Below, one piece after another: positions 1-6,532 of a stretch of DNA of 10,873 bases. How positions within the stretch are numbered: position 1 is the stretch's first letter; each line of letters opens with the position of its first letter. Where the stretch lies: NCBI GenBank assembly GCA_026397035.1, contig JAPLVQ010000157.1:1-10873 (forward strand). The letters run 5' to 3'. This DNA is from Candidatus Iainarchaeum sp. GTDB lineage: Archaea > Iainarchaeota > Iainarchaeia > Iainarchaeales > JAAZKV01. The position numbers and the translations under genes were made by a program. The notes beneath the pieces are model-generated. The model searched no databases, was not told the origin of the DNA, and was given only the letters and a program-made list of their open reading frames with translations.

Positions 1-79
1 TACCTAATTAACTTAACCAAACAAAAATAAGCTTTTTCTAAACAAAAGGAGTCCAAAAAAGATTTACGGACATCCTCCT

Positions 80-96
80 TGCTTTTTTGCCTTTTG
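80..96 (+). terminator. possible U-tract terminator of an upstream gene
   Basis: The run GCTTTTTTGCCTTTT gives a T6 followed by a T4. Archaeal 3' ends typically form at such U-tracts without a needed hairpin. The gene that would be terminated lies outside the window, so this is only a candidate. Confidence 0.25.
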
Positions 97-99
97 GAT

Positions 100-113
100 A
101 CCTTTATAAAGGT
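100..113. promoter_or_regulatory. perfect palindromic TATA-like element ACCTTTATAAAGGT
   Basis: ACCTTTATAAAGGT equals its own reverse complement and contains TTTATAAA, close to the archaeal TATA-box consensus. It could drive transcription either way, but no gene starts at the expected distance on either strand; nearby ATG frames are only 5-11 codons long. It could be a promoter for a non-coding transcript or a regulator site, or chance in AT-rich DNA. Confidence 0.35.
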
Positions 114-171
114 TTCATGTGCAAATATTTCTAGAACTGCTTTCTAGTAATTGCTTTTATTTTTTTAAGTG

Positions 172-239
172 GTTTAGCGGATTAGGTTGTTTAGCGGATT
201 AGAATGTTTAGTGGGTTGAATTGTTTCATAAAGTCAATT
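172..239. repeat. degenerate 17-bp tandem repeat, three to four units
   Basis: GTTTAGCGGATTAG occurs at 172-185 and again, exactly, at 189-202. A diverged copy (GTTTAGTGGGTTGA) is at 206-219 and a weak fourth unit starts GTTTCATAAAG at 223. The unit spacing is 17 bp throughout. The units are rich in TAG and not coding. The role is unknown; replication slippage is the simplest origin. Confidence 0.6.
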
Positions 240-332
240 ATTTTGCAGATTGGATTTAAAAGTTAGGTTTAATTAGGTTTCGTTTTTAATTAAGTCAAAG
301 CAGTTGATTAAAAAGTTTTGCAGCGGTTGATG

Positions 333-346
333 GAAAAGATTTATTG
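333..346 (+). promoter_or_regulatory. candidate BRE/TATA of the psmB locus
   Basis: GAAAAGATTTATTG has a purine-rich BRE-like half followed by TTTATT. It lies about 45-50 bp before the ATG at 388, leaving room for a start of transcription near 368-372. A GGGG (375-378) with suitable spacing to the ATG could be the ribosome binding site. The call is by eye only. Confidence 0.35.
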
Positions 347-387
347 CAAGAGGCTTTTTTGAAATTGTTTCTTTGGGGTTAGTTTTT

Positions 388-994
388 ATGAATCATTACA
401 GGGATATTGAAGGATTGCCAGTCAGCATGATAAGCGAGAGAGTAAGCAGCGGATGATGATGCTGTAAAAATACACAAAATAACTGATAGAATTGCATTAA
501 CTATTTCAGGGGCTTTAGGCGATTCACTTGCAATAATAAGATTCTTGCGGGCGCAGGCAAATCTTTATGAAATAGAAAGAGGAACAAGAATAACCCCAAA
601 AGCGCTTACAAGCATGATGTCAAATGTGTTAAACGGGAACAGATATTATCCTTATGTTTTTATGCCCGTAGTTGGAGGACTAAGCTCAAAACCGGAACTT
701 TATGAAGTAACTCCATTTGGGTGCATATCGGAAAAGAAAAAGTATGCTGTGACGGGATCAGGAACAGAATACGCTGTGTCAGTACTTGATGTTGATTTTA
801 AAGAAGGAATGAATGAAGATGAAGCACTCGCGCTTGCAGTGAAAGCAGTGAGCATTGCGAGAAACAGGGATATTAACAGTGGTGGAAAAGGAATAAGCGT
901 ATCTGTGATAGACAAAAATGGGTATAGAGAAATTGATGACAAAGAAGTAGATAAAGTAATGAGCAAAATAAAACTTAATTTTGCGAAAAAGTAA
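388..994 (+). pseudogene. psmB: proteasome beta subunit (20S peptidase), 5' end frame-shifted and degraded
   Basis: From 446 on, one open frame encodes a beta-subunit body. It has the equivalent of Lys33 (codon 467, in AVKIHKITD), the SGALGD segment, a GSGT motif, Asp166 (codon 869, RNRD) and Ser169 (codon 878, NSGG), then an ordinary end at TAA 992. The in-frame stop at 443 blocks extension upstream. The missing N-terminus is visible in pieces: TGILKD at 398-415 in the same frame resembles the VGITLKD start of the mature Thermoplasma subunit (from memory). PVSMISERVSS at 418-450, in another frame, resembles AVIMATERRVT around Glu17. So at least two frame changes and a loss of several codons fall between 388 and 452. 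No TTT motif providing Thr1 is seen. The only in-frame start codon, TTG 545, would remove the active site altogether. psmB directly before aCPSF1 is a known archaeal order (for example MTH1202-MTH1203), so this is the ancestral copy, now probably inactive, unless the sequence has errors here. Confidence 0.75.
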
Positions 995-1199
995 TTCCTT
1001 TTGAAAATAAAAAAACGTACTTGCCTTAATTGACTAAGTCTTTATGGATTATAATTGTGATTATGAGTAGTAATTGTAATCGTAATTGTGCTTTTCGGAT
1101 TTAAGTTTAAGGTTAGAATTTTTTTAACGAGTAAATTAGATGGGATTTGTTTTCATTTATAGACTGGTTGAATTAAGAAAAATTAAGCTAAAAAAAGAG

Positions 1200-1245
1200 T
1201 TGATTATAAAGAAAGAATTGATTATAAAAAAGGATTGATTAAATG
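1200..1245 (+). repeat. tandem TTGATTATAAA repeats running into the aCPSF1 start
   Basis: TTGATTATAAA occurs at 1200-1210 and 1218-1228, and a third unit TTGATTAAATG at 1235-1245 contains the aCPSF1 start codon (1243). Spacing is 18 and 17 bp. The TTATAAA cores are TATA-like, and the AGGA at 1231-1234 between units two and three is the best ribosome binding site. The first TATAAA would place a transcript start near 1233, giving a very short leader. Which unit is used cannot be told. Confidence 0.5.
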
Positions 1246-3147
1246 GTACAGAAAATAAAAATATTGTCAGAAATAGAAAGTATTGTAAAAAAAATAGTTC
1301 CTTCATCCGCCGGAGTCACTAAAATTGAAATGGAAGGACCTGAAGTAGTCATTTACACTAAAAACCCTTCTGCATTTTTTGGAACGGACAATTTTGTTTC
1401 AAGAATTGCCTTTGAATTAAAAAAAAGAGTAAATATTAGAACGGACAAATCGCTCTTATCGGATCCAGAAACTGCGCGAAAAAAGATTCTCGAACTTGTT
1501 CCAAAAGAAGCTGATGTGAAAGATATTTATTTTGAAGAGCCATTCAGCGAAGTCGCTATTGAAGCGGTAAAAAAAGGAATGGTAATTGGAAAAGGCGGGG
1601 AATTATCAAAAAGAATAATTGTTGAAACAGGGTGGACTCCAAGAATATTAAGATCGCCCACAACAAAATCAGATACCCTAAGCGGAATAAGAAAACACTT
1701 TTTTAAACACGCTGATGAAAGAAGAAAGTTCTTACTAAAAACCGCTGAAAAAATTTACGGAGAAAAAAGGACTTCAACGCACCAGTGGATAAGGTTTACC
1801 GCGCTTGGAGGATTTAGAGAAGTTGGCAGAAGCTGTATGCTGCTTGAAACCGAAGCGACAAAAGTACTGCTTGATGCTGGATTAAATTTTAGTTCTGATG
1901 ATCCTTACCCCTACATTGACGCACTAGGATATCCATTAAGCGAAATTGATGCAATAGTAATATCACACGCACACTCCGACCACACAGGACTATTGCCCTT
2001 CTTATTCAAAATGGGTTATGATGGACCGGTGTATTGCACCGAACCGACAAGAGACCTAATGACATTATTACAATTTGATTATCTCGATGTCAGCGTGGCA
2101 CAGGAAAAAATTGCGCCATATGCAGAAGCAGATGTGAAAAACGCGCTCTTGCACACAATCACAAGAGATTACAGGGAAGTAACCGACATTGCTCCAGATA
2201 TGAGGCTAACGCTTCACAATGCATCACATATTTTAGGTTCAAGTTCGGTGCATATAAATATCGGCGAAGGAACGCACAACCTTGTTTATAGTGCTGACAT
2301 AAAATTTGGGATGACGAGACTCTTTGACAATATTGATATTAAATATCCTAGAATGGAAACACTAATAATTGAAAGTACTTACGGATCAAAAGATGCAATA
2401 CAAATGTCACGCCAAGATGCTGAACAAAAATTACTTGACATAATTCAAGAAACAACCCAGTTTGGGGGAAATGTTTTAATACCAGTATTTGGCGTAGGAA
2501 GAGGACAGGAAATTTGTATGGTTATTGAAGACGCATACAAACGCGGACAAATTAATGACAAGAACAGTATTTATGTTGACGGAATGGTAAGAGAAGCAAG
2601 CGCAATACACACAGCATATCCTGAGTATTTACGCCAAAGCATTGAGAAAAGAATATTAACAAACGATTCGCCGTTTGATTCGCCGATATTTAAAGAAGCG
2701 AAGAAAGAAGACAGGGAAAAAATCTGTAGCGGTTCGGGTGGAGTAATAATTTCAACATCAGGAATGATGAATGGCGGGCCAGTAATGGATTACTTTTACA
2801 AACTCGCTGAAAACCCGGCAAATACTTTAGTATTTGTTGGATATTTAGCCGAAGGAACTTTCGGAAGAAAAATCCAGCAAGGGTTGAAGACTTTTCCCAT
2901 AAGCGACAACGGGAAAACAAAAAAAATCGAGGTAAAAATGCGGATAGAAACAATTGACGGCTTCTCAGGACACTCAGATTTTAACCAGCTCGTGTCTTAT
3001 GTTGCCTCGCTCAAACCAAAACCAAAGAAAATAATTGTAAACCACGGCGACCCGCAAAGAAGCGTAGAATTCTCAAAATACGTTGCGTCAAAATTCGGGG
3101 TAAGCGCAAGCGCCATAAGAAACCTTGAAACAGTAAGATTCAGGTGA
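1243..3147 (+). CDS. aCPSF1: aCPSF1, KH-domain beta-CASP ribonuclease and transcription termination factor
   Basis: This 634-residue protein has the usual length and domain order of archaeal aCPSF1 (FttA in Thermococcales): two N-terminal KH domains (about 1-145), then metallo-beta-lactamase and beta-CASP domains. The second KH domain has its GKGG loop at 116-119. Metal ligands are seen as HAHSDH (His242, His244, Asp246, His247), His329 (ASHILGSSS) and Asp352 (YSADIK). The beta-CASP motifs are Glu377 (LIIESTYG), His577 (FSGHSDF) and His601 (IIVNHGDP). All catalytic residues are present. The family cleaves RNA at U-rich sites, acts as a 5'-3' exonuclease and endonuclease, works as a dimer and terminates transcription genome-wide in archaea. 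The ATG at 1243 follows AGGA by eight bases. Its usual partner psmB lies 248 bp upstream but is damaged, so a separate promoter in the repeat-rich gap is likely. Confidence 0.96.
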   Translation: MVQKIKILSEIESIVKKIVPSSAGVTKIEMEGPEVVIYTKNPSAFFGTDNFVSRIAFELKKRVNIRTDKSLLSDPETARKKILELVPKEADVKDIYFEEPFSEVAIEAVKKGMVIGKGGELSKRIIVETGWTPRILRSPTTKSDTLSGIRKHFFKHADERRKFLLKTAEKIYGEKRTSTHQWIRFTALGGFREVGRSCMLLETEATKVLLDAGLNFSSDDPYPYIDALGYPLSEIDAIVISHAHSDHTGLLPFLFKMGYDGPVYCTEPTRDLMTLLQFDYLDVSVAQEKIAPYAEADVKNALLHTITRDYREVTDIAPDMRLTLHNASHILGSSSVHINIGEGTHNLVYSADIKFGMTRLFDNIDIKYPRMETLIIESTYGSKDAIQMSRQDAEQKLLDIIQETTQFGGNVLIPVFGVGRGQEICMVIEDAYKRGQINDKNSIYVDGMVREASAIHTAYPEYLRQSIEKRILTNDSPFDSPIFKEAKKEDREKICSGSGGVIISTSGMMNGGPVMDYFYKLAENPANTLVFVGYLAEGTFGRKIQQGLKTFPISDNGKTKKIEVKMRIETIDGFSGHSDFNQLVSYVASLKPKPKKIIVNHGDPQRSVEFSKYVASKFGVSASAIRNLETVRFR

Positions 3148-3160
3148 AAGACTGGAAGAG

Positions 3161-3210
3161 TTATTTGCTTTTAGGTTTTGGAAAATTCTTTCTTAGTTTA
3201 TTTTGTCTTT
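3161..3210 (+). terminator. U-rich 3' end of aCPSF1
   Basis: Just after the aCPSF1 stop there are repeated short T-runs (GCTTTTAGGTTTTGG, then TTCTTTCTTAG, TTTATTTTGTCTTT). This fits the clustered U-tracts used for archaeal termination by aCPSF1 itself. There is no strong hairpin. Confidence 0.4.
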
Positions 3211-3248
3211 AATAATATTACACTTTTATTTCGCCGGCAGGACACTTT

Positions 3249-3263
3249 AGAAAAGTTTAAATC
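3249..3263 (+). promoter_or_regulatory. strong BRE/TATA promoter, first of two before the toxin-antitoxin pair
   Basis: AGAAAAGTTTAAATC is a near-ideal archaeal BRE plus TATA box. Transcription would begin about 25 bp downstream, near 3280-3288, roughly 110 bp before the antitoxin ATG. The leader so made includes no convincing gene, although an in-frame ATG at 3324 exists. It may give a long regulated leader or a small RNA. Confidence 0.5.
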
Positions 3264-3351
3264 TCATCCAAAACCAGCCTTTTATTGGTGGCGGGGTTGG
3301 CTTTTGAAGATAATTGTTTGCTGATGAATGGCTGTAAAAAGGCACACAAAA

Positions 3352-3397
3352 ACCTTAAATATAACCAAAAGTATAATTATATTGGTGGTATAATTAT
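3352..3397 (+). promoter_or_regulatory. proximal promoter and probable autoregulatory operator of vapB
   Basis: CCTTAAATATAAC at 3353-3365 is TATA-like and would start a transcript near 3380-3385. GTATAATTAT occurs twice, at 3371-3380 and 3388-3397, exactly 17 bp apart. The second copy overlaps the antitoxin ATG, and the spacer holds the ribosome binding site GGTGG (3384-3388). TATAATTATA is also self-complementary. AbrB-type antitoxins usually repress their own operon by binding paired AT-rich sites, so an operator here is a reasonable inference. Confidence 0.45.
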
Positions 3398-3608
3398 GGC
3401 TGAGGTAATGGTGGTTGCAAGAAAGTGGGGGAACTCTATTGGAATAACTCTTCCAAAAGAAACTGCTGATAGGGAGAAGATTAGAGAATCTGACAGGCTG
3501 ATAATTGTGGTAAAAAAAGTTACTTCATTAAATGAACTTTTTGGCACGTTTAAAACCCAAAAAACAACTCAAGAAATTAAGGATGAATCAAGAAAAGGTT
3601 GGGGATAA
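3396..3608 (+). CDS. vapB: AbrB/MazE-type (VapB) antitoxin
   Basis: A 70-residue protein with an N-terminal swapped-hairpin SpoVT/AbrB DNA-binding domain (VARKWGNSIGITLPKE, about residues 7-22) and a charged C-terminal tail (about 44-70, with FGTFKTQKTTQEIKDE). In this family the tail wraps around and inhibits the PIN toxin. The start is taken at ATG 3396 because GGTGG lies seven bases upstream. Upstream in-frame starts (ATG 3324, TTG 3285) would add a lysine/asparagine-rich stretch encoded by the TATA-like promoter sequence, and have no ribosome site. The stop is one base before the toxin ATG, so the two are translated together. Likely role: neutralise the toxin and repress the operon. Confidence 0.88.
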   Translation: MAEVMVVARKWGNSIGITLPKETADREKIRESDRLIIVVKKVTSLNELFGTFKTQKTTQEIKDESRKGWG

Positions 3609-3609
3609 A

Positions 3610-3978
3610 ATGGAATTATTTTTTGCGGACAGCTATGCTATAATAGAATATTTCAAGGGAAACAAGAGCTATCTGAAGTACTTTGAAAAAAATAAAATAG
3701 TTACTGCCCGGTTGAATTTGATGGAAGTGTATTATTCTGCTTTAGTGAACTCAACCGAAGAAAATGCGGAGAAGTATTATGACGCGTTAATTTCTCAATG
3801 TGTTGAAGTGAGCGATTCAACAATAAAAAAGGCGCTCAAATTCAGATACAAAAACAAAGAAAAGAAATTATCCTACGCTGATTCAATTAGCTACTTGCTT
3901 TCAATTGAAATGGAAATAAAATTCCTTACAGGGGACAAAGAGTTTAAACAAATGAAAAACGTTGAATTCGTGAAATAA
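3610..3978 (+). CDS. vapC: VapC-type PIN-domain ribonuclease toxin
   Basis: A 122-residue single PIN domain, normal for VapC. The four acidic metal-binding residues are present: Asp7 (FFADSYAIIEYF), Glu39 (NLMEVYYSAL), Asp91 (SYADSISYLL) and Asp109 (FLTGDKEF). VapC toxins are Mg2+-dependent endoribonucleases, often cutting tRNA or rRNA; the target here is unknown. The ATG at 3610 is chosen because it sits one base after the antitoxin stop and has AGGTTGGGG just before it; the longer frame back to 3532 merely overlaps the antitoxin. The partner antitoxin is intact, so the module appears functional. It lies between two unrelated conserved genes, as expected of a mobile stability or stress module. 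Confidence 0.9.
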   Translation: MELFFADSYAIIEYFKGNKSYLKYFEKNKIVTARLNLMEVYYSALVNSTEENAEKYYDALISQCVEVSDSTIKKALKFRYKNKEKKLSYADSISYLLSIEMEIKFLTGDKEFKQMKNVEFVK

Positions 3979-4008
3979 AAAAAGACAATTATAGAGAAGT
4001 TGTTTTTT
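3977..4008. terminator. bidirectional terminator between vapC and the convergent ATPase
   Basis: A run of seven A (3977-3983) and a run of six T (4003-4008) flank a 19-bp spacer. The plus strand therefore ends vapC in a U6 tract, and the minus strand ends the ATPase in a U7 tract. Both stop codons lie within or beside the element, so the two convergent genes share it. Confidence 0.55.
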
Positions 4009-6323
4009 CATTCATCCTTCTTTTTCATCACGCTTTTTGTTTTCTGAACATCAGGAATTACTGTTGTTGTTACCCAGTTCTTCCACTGACCGAGGAGCTG
4101 TTCGTAATTAACTTTACCCTCTTCTTCAATCATTAGTTCCTTCATGAGCAATAATTTTGAACTGCAATAACTAGTATGCTCGGCTTCAAGGAGGGTCGGG
4201 AGGGTAAGAGAATTCTTCTGTTCGACAAGGAAAAGCTTTGCGCTTGAACGCAGTCGAATCTCTGCCCATATATCGCTTACACTCAAGCCCGAAGTCTTTT
4301 GAATCTTCTGGAATAGTTCACTCTCTTTTAAATTATCTTCCATTAATTCAAGTGTGTCTTTTGCCGCATCATAAGTCATTATCTCAAGAAGTCCCCCTTC
4401 TCTTGAAGGATCTTCATTCCAATGTTTTTTTATCTCAGTAATTTCAACAATTCTGCGGTGCTTAGAAAGACTACCCTTAAAACGAATCGGGCGTGCAACA
4501 ATAATCAAGTCCGTTGCTTTAAATGAAGTAGTCGGAACACCCAAATCATTTACTACTCTATCCCAAACTGAATAAGCGGAATCAGCATGAATAGTTCCAA
4601 GAACTACATTCCCTGCGGCTCCAACACGCATTGCTTCGTATAATACCTTCGCCTCCTTAGAACGAACTTCCCCAATAACAAGCGCGGAATCACCTAAACG
4701 AAGCGCGGTCCTAAGCGCCTCTGCGGGATCAACTTCGGTTTCGGTTATTGAAACACTAATCGGACTTCGAGTCTTTAGTCTTTGAATACTAAAACCAATT
4801 TCTTTTAAATAAGTAATTGGAAGTTCAAGCGTATCTTCCTGAGTAATTATTCTTGTATTCTGCGGAATCTCAAGCATTACAGCCTGTAAAAGAGAAGTTT
4901 TTCCCGAACCGCGCGAACCTGCGATTAGTGTTGTTGCCTGCATATCAATAAAGAAACTTAATAGCCCGGCCGCAAGAGGATTAAGGTAATTTACATCAAT
5001 AAACTGCTCAAGCGTCCAAGGAGTCATTTTGTGCAAGCGAAAAGCAAAAGCGCTGTTTGATGGAGAAAGAGGCGGACCGATTACAGCAACACGAGTCTCC
5101 ATATCAGGCAAATCAAAATCAAGAACAGGATGTGCCTCATCAAAAGGCCTTGAAGACATCGCGCGAAGCTTTGAAATTAAAGAATTAGCTTCGTTCTCGG
5201 TGAAAGTAATATTCGTCTGGCACTGGCCGTAATCAGAATGAACAATATAAATCGGTCTTGAACCAATCGGCGAATCAATATACACATCCGTGATTTTTCT
5301 ATCATTAAGAAGAATTTCTAAAATCCCGTAACCAACACTATACCTTGCGACAACCTTAGCAAGCGAACTCATATCATCAGGGCTAATTGCAATCTTGTTA
5401 TATGCTGCAACTTCTTTAATGGTTGATTCATAAAGCCTTTCAAAATATCTTCTTGAAGTAGCTACCGTACTAAGCGAAGTACGTCCCGGCTTATATGAAG
5501 AAACAATTTCTTTAGTCTTGCTATAAACAAAATACAAATCAGGCGCAAGAGAATATTCAGGCGGATTAATAAAATACAATTTCTCCACTTTATTCGGGTC
5601 AGACATTATCTGCGTAGTGGATTCTTTAATCTGGTATTCATCAAGAAGCTCAAAATTCTCTATCCCTGCGAAAGAAAGTTTGGAGCCGATAAAACTCGGC
5701 TTAATATCCGCTTCAAGGAGTGATTTGTAAACAGAAACAAGATCAGGAAGCTCGTTTAATTCAGTGAGAATTTTTCTCGCGCGAATAATAATAAGCATTG
5801 ATTCAAAACGATTCTTTAGTTCTACAAGCGTAGCAACATAAGGTTCAGTACACGCAACATACGCTGGACCAGCGACACGAAACTTCTCCTCTTCTTTTCT
5901 TAACTCCTGCAAAAGAGTCAAATAAGAGAGTAAAGGATCATAACTAAGCAAATCATTTGCTATTCTTACAACCATTTGGTGGCGTTCCGGAAAATACTGT
6001 TCACACTCTTTTGAAGGTTTTCCTAAATGATTATAACTCCAAACCCCTTCAATCGCAATCTTCTGCGAAAAATTAGCAATCTCCATTAACATTTTTGTCT
6101 GAAGCTCTTCATACACTCGCTCATACACTTCAGCAAGAACAATCTTATCCGCTTCAAGCTCCTGCAAGAGTTTAATAGCGTGAAAACGACAATGATGATC
6201 CTCGGCAAGCGAAGCACTATAAACACAATTCTTACAATCAAGAATCAAAGCACGCTTACCGCCAACGTCTTTTACGACAAAATCTCCAACCTTAAATCCG
6301 CCAATCTTCAAAACAAACACCAA
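4008..6323 (-). CDS. type II/IV secretion or archaeal pilus ATPase (GspE/VirB11/TadA superfamily)
   Basis: A 771-residue cytoplasmic motor ATPase. From the outermost start the sequence shows Walker A GSRGSGKT (469-476, Lys475), an acidic TQEDTLELP box, Walker B LVIGEVRS (Glu552) and a His box GTIHADS (His579). Such hexameric ATPases power assembly or retraction of pili or protein export, usually beside a TadC/PilC-like membrane protein; none is visible here. The N-terminal ~300 residues are a family-specific extension. They open with a cysteine cluster C30-x2-C33-x11-C45 with His43, His44 and His48 nearby, possibly a metal site. After the motor comes a ~130-residue C-terminal extension. The start is unclear: a stop at 6327-6329 limits it to TTG 6323, GTG 6320 or TTG 6311. 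The last has GGTG six bases upstream and would begin MKIGGFKVGDF. A ribosome-like AAAGGTGA at 6341-6348 is too far away. It is convergent with vapC and divergent from the archaeosortase. Confidence 0.9.
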   Translation of the reverse strand: MVFVLKIGGFKVGDFVVKDVGGKRALILDCKNCVYSASLAEDHHCRFHAIKLLQELEADKIVLAEVYERVYEELQTKMLMEIANFSQKIAIEGVWSYNHLGKPSKECEQYFPERHQMVVRIANDLLSYDPLLSYLTLLQELRKEEEKFRVAGPAYVACTEPYVATLVELKNRFESMLIIIRARKILTELNELPDLVSVYKSLLEADIKPSFIGSKLSFAGIENFELLDEYQIKESTTQIMSDPNKVEKLYFINPPEYSLAPDLYFVYSKTKEIVSSYKPGRTSLSTVATSRRYFERLYESTIKEVAAYNKIAISPDDMSSLAKVVARYSVGYGILEILLNDRKITDVYIDSPIGSRPIYIVHSDYGQCQTNITFTENEANSLISKLRAMSSRPFDEAHPVLDFDLPDMETRVAVIGPPLSPSNSAFAFRLHKMTPWTLEQFIDVNYLNPLAAGLLSFFIDMQATTLIAGSRGSGKTSLLQAVMLEIPQNTRIITQEDTLELPITYLKEIGFSIQRLKTRSPISVSITETEVDPAEALRTALRLGDSALVIGEVRSKEAKVLYEAMRVGAAGNVVLGTIHADSAYSVWDRVVNDLGVPTTSFKATDLIIVARPIRFKGSLSKHRRIVEITEIKKHWNEDPSREGGLLEIMTYDAAKDTLELMEDNLKESELFQKIQKTSGLSVSDIWAEIRLRSSAKLFLVEQKNSLTLPTLLEAEHTSYCSSKLLLMKELMIEEEGKVNYEQLLGQWKNWVTTTVIPDVQKTKSVMKKKDE

Positions 6324-6495
6324 TCTTTAAATTAAAACATTCACCTTTAAGCCAAGCCACCAATTTTCTGGTCAAACCGCCAAAAACAATACTACAAACG
6401 CGAGTAATTATTGGTTTAAGAAGTATAAAAACATGCTTCAATGGCAGAGAATAAAAGCAAAATTGACGGAATGAAAGAACTGAATTCGTTTCCAC

Positions 6496-6510
6496 CCAAA
6501 AGTATTTAAT
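6496..6510 (+). promoter_or_regulatory. promoter of the archaeosortase gene, probably leaderless
   Basis: CCAAAAGTATTTAAT combines a BRE-like CCAAAAG with TATTTAAT at 6503-6510. The TATA centre is about 26 bp before the ATG at 6533, so transcription should start at or within a few bases of the start codon. No Shine-Dalgarno sequence precedes that ATG, which agrees with a leaderless mRNA. Confidence 0.6.
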
Positions 6511-6532
6511 CGCCAAAATACTTTAATTCTGC

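Larger units (their letters stand above)
1..387. other. non-coding region upstream of the psmB remnant
   Basis: No reading frame of useful length is seen here; all three plus frames are broken by frequent TAA/TAG. The stretch is AT-rich. It holds T-tracts (33-38 and 82-87), a perfect 14-bp TATA-like palindrome at 100-113, a degenerate 17-bp tandem repeat at 172-239 and a candidate promoter at 333-346. The T-tracts would suit the end of a plus-strand gene lying to the left of the window. Nothing resembling a tRNA or rRNA is seen. Confidence 0.6.

Noticed and set aside
172..239. CRISPR array
   Set aside because: The units are head-to-tail with no spacers, only 17 bp long and degenerate.
453..486. 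C/D-box small RNA signature (ATGATGA followed by CTGA)
   Set aside because: These bases encode the conserved DDDAVKIHKITD segment of the proteasome beta body, and no C'/D' pair or terminal stem is visible.
545..994. Proteasome beta as a functional gene starting at TTG 545
   Set aside because: This start would lie inside the fold, past the Thr1, Glu17 and Lys33 positions, and the same frame continues upstream to 446 with clear family similarity.
3267..3300. Stem between CCAGCC and GGTTGG as a structured RNA
   Set aside because: Only six pairs including one G-U with a long loop; not enough to support a structured element.
3285..3395. Longer antitoxin starting at TTG 3285 or ATG 3324
   Set aside because: The added residues are translated promoter and leader sequence (KKAHKNLKYNQKYNY). 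They have no ribosome site, and ATG 3396 has GGTGG at proper spacing and begins directly before the AbrB fold.
3532..3609. Longer PIN toxin starting upstream of ATG 3610
   Set aside because: The extension overlaps the antitoxin in another frame, whereas ATG 3610 follows the antitoxin stop by one base and places Asp7 at the normal PIN position.
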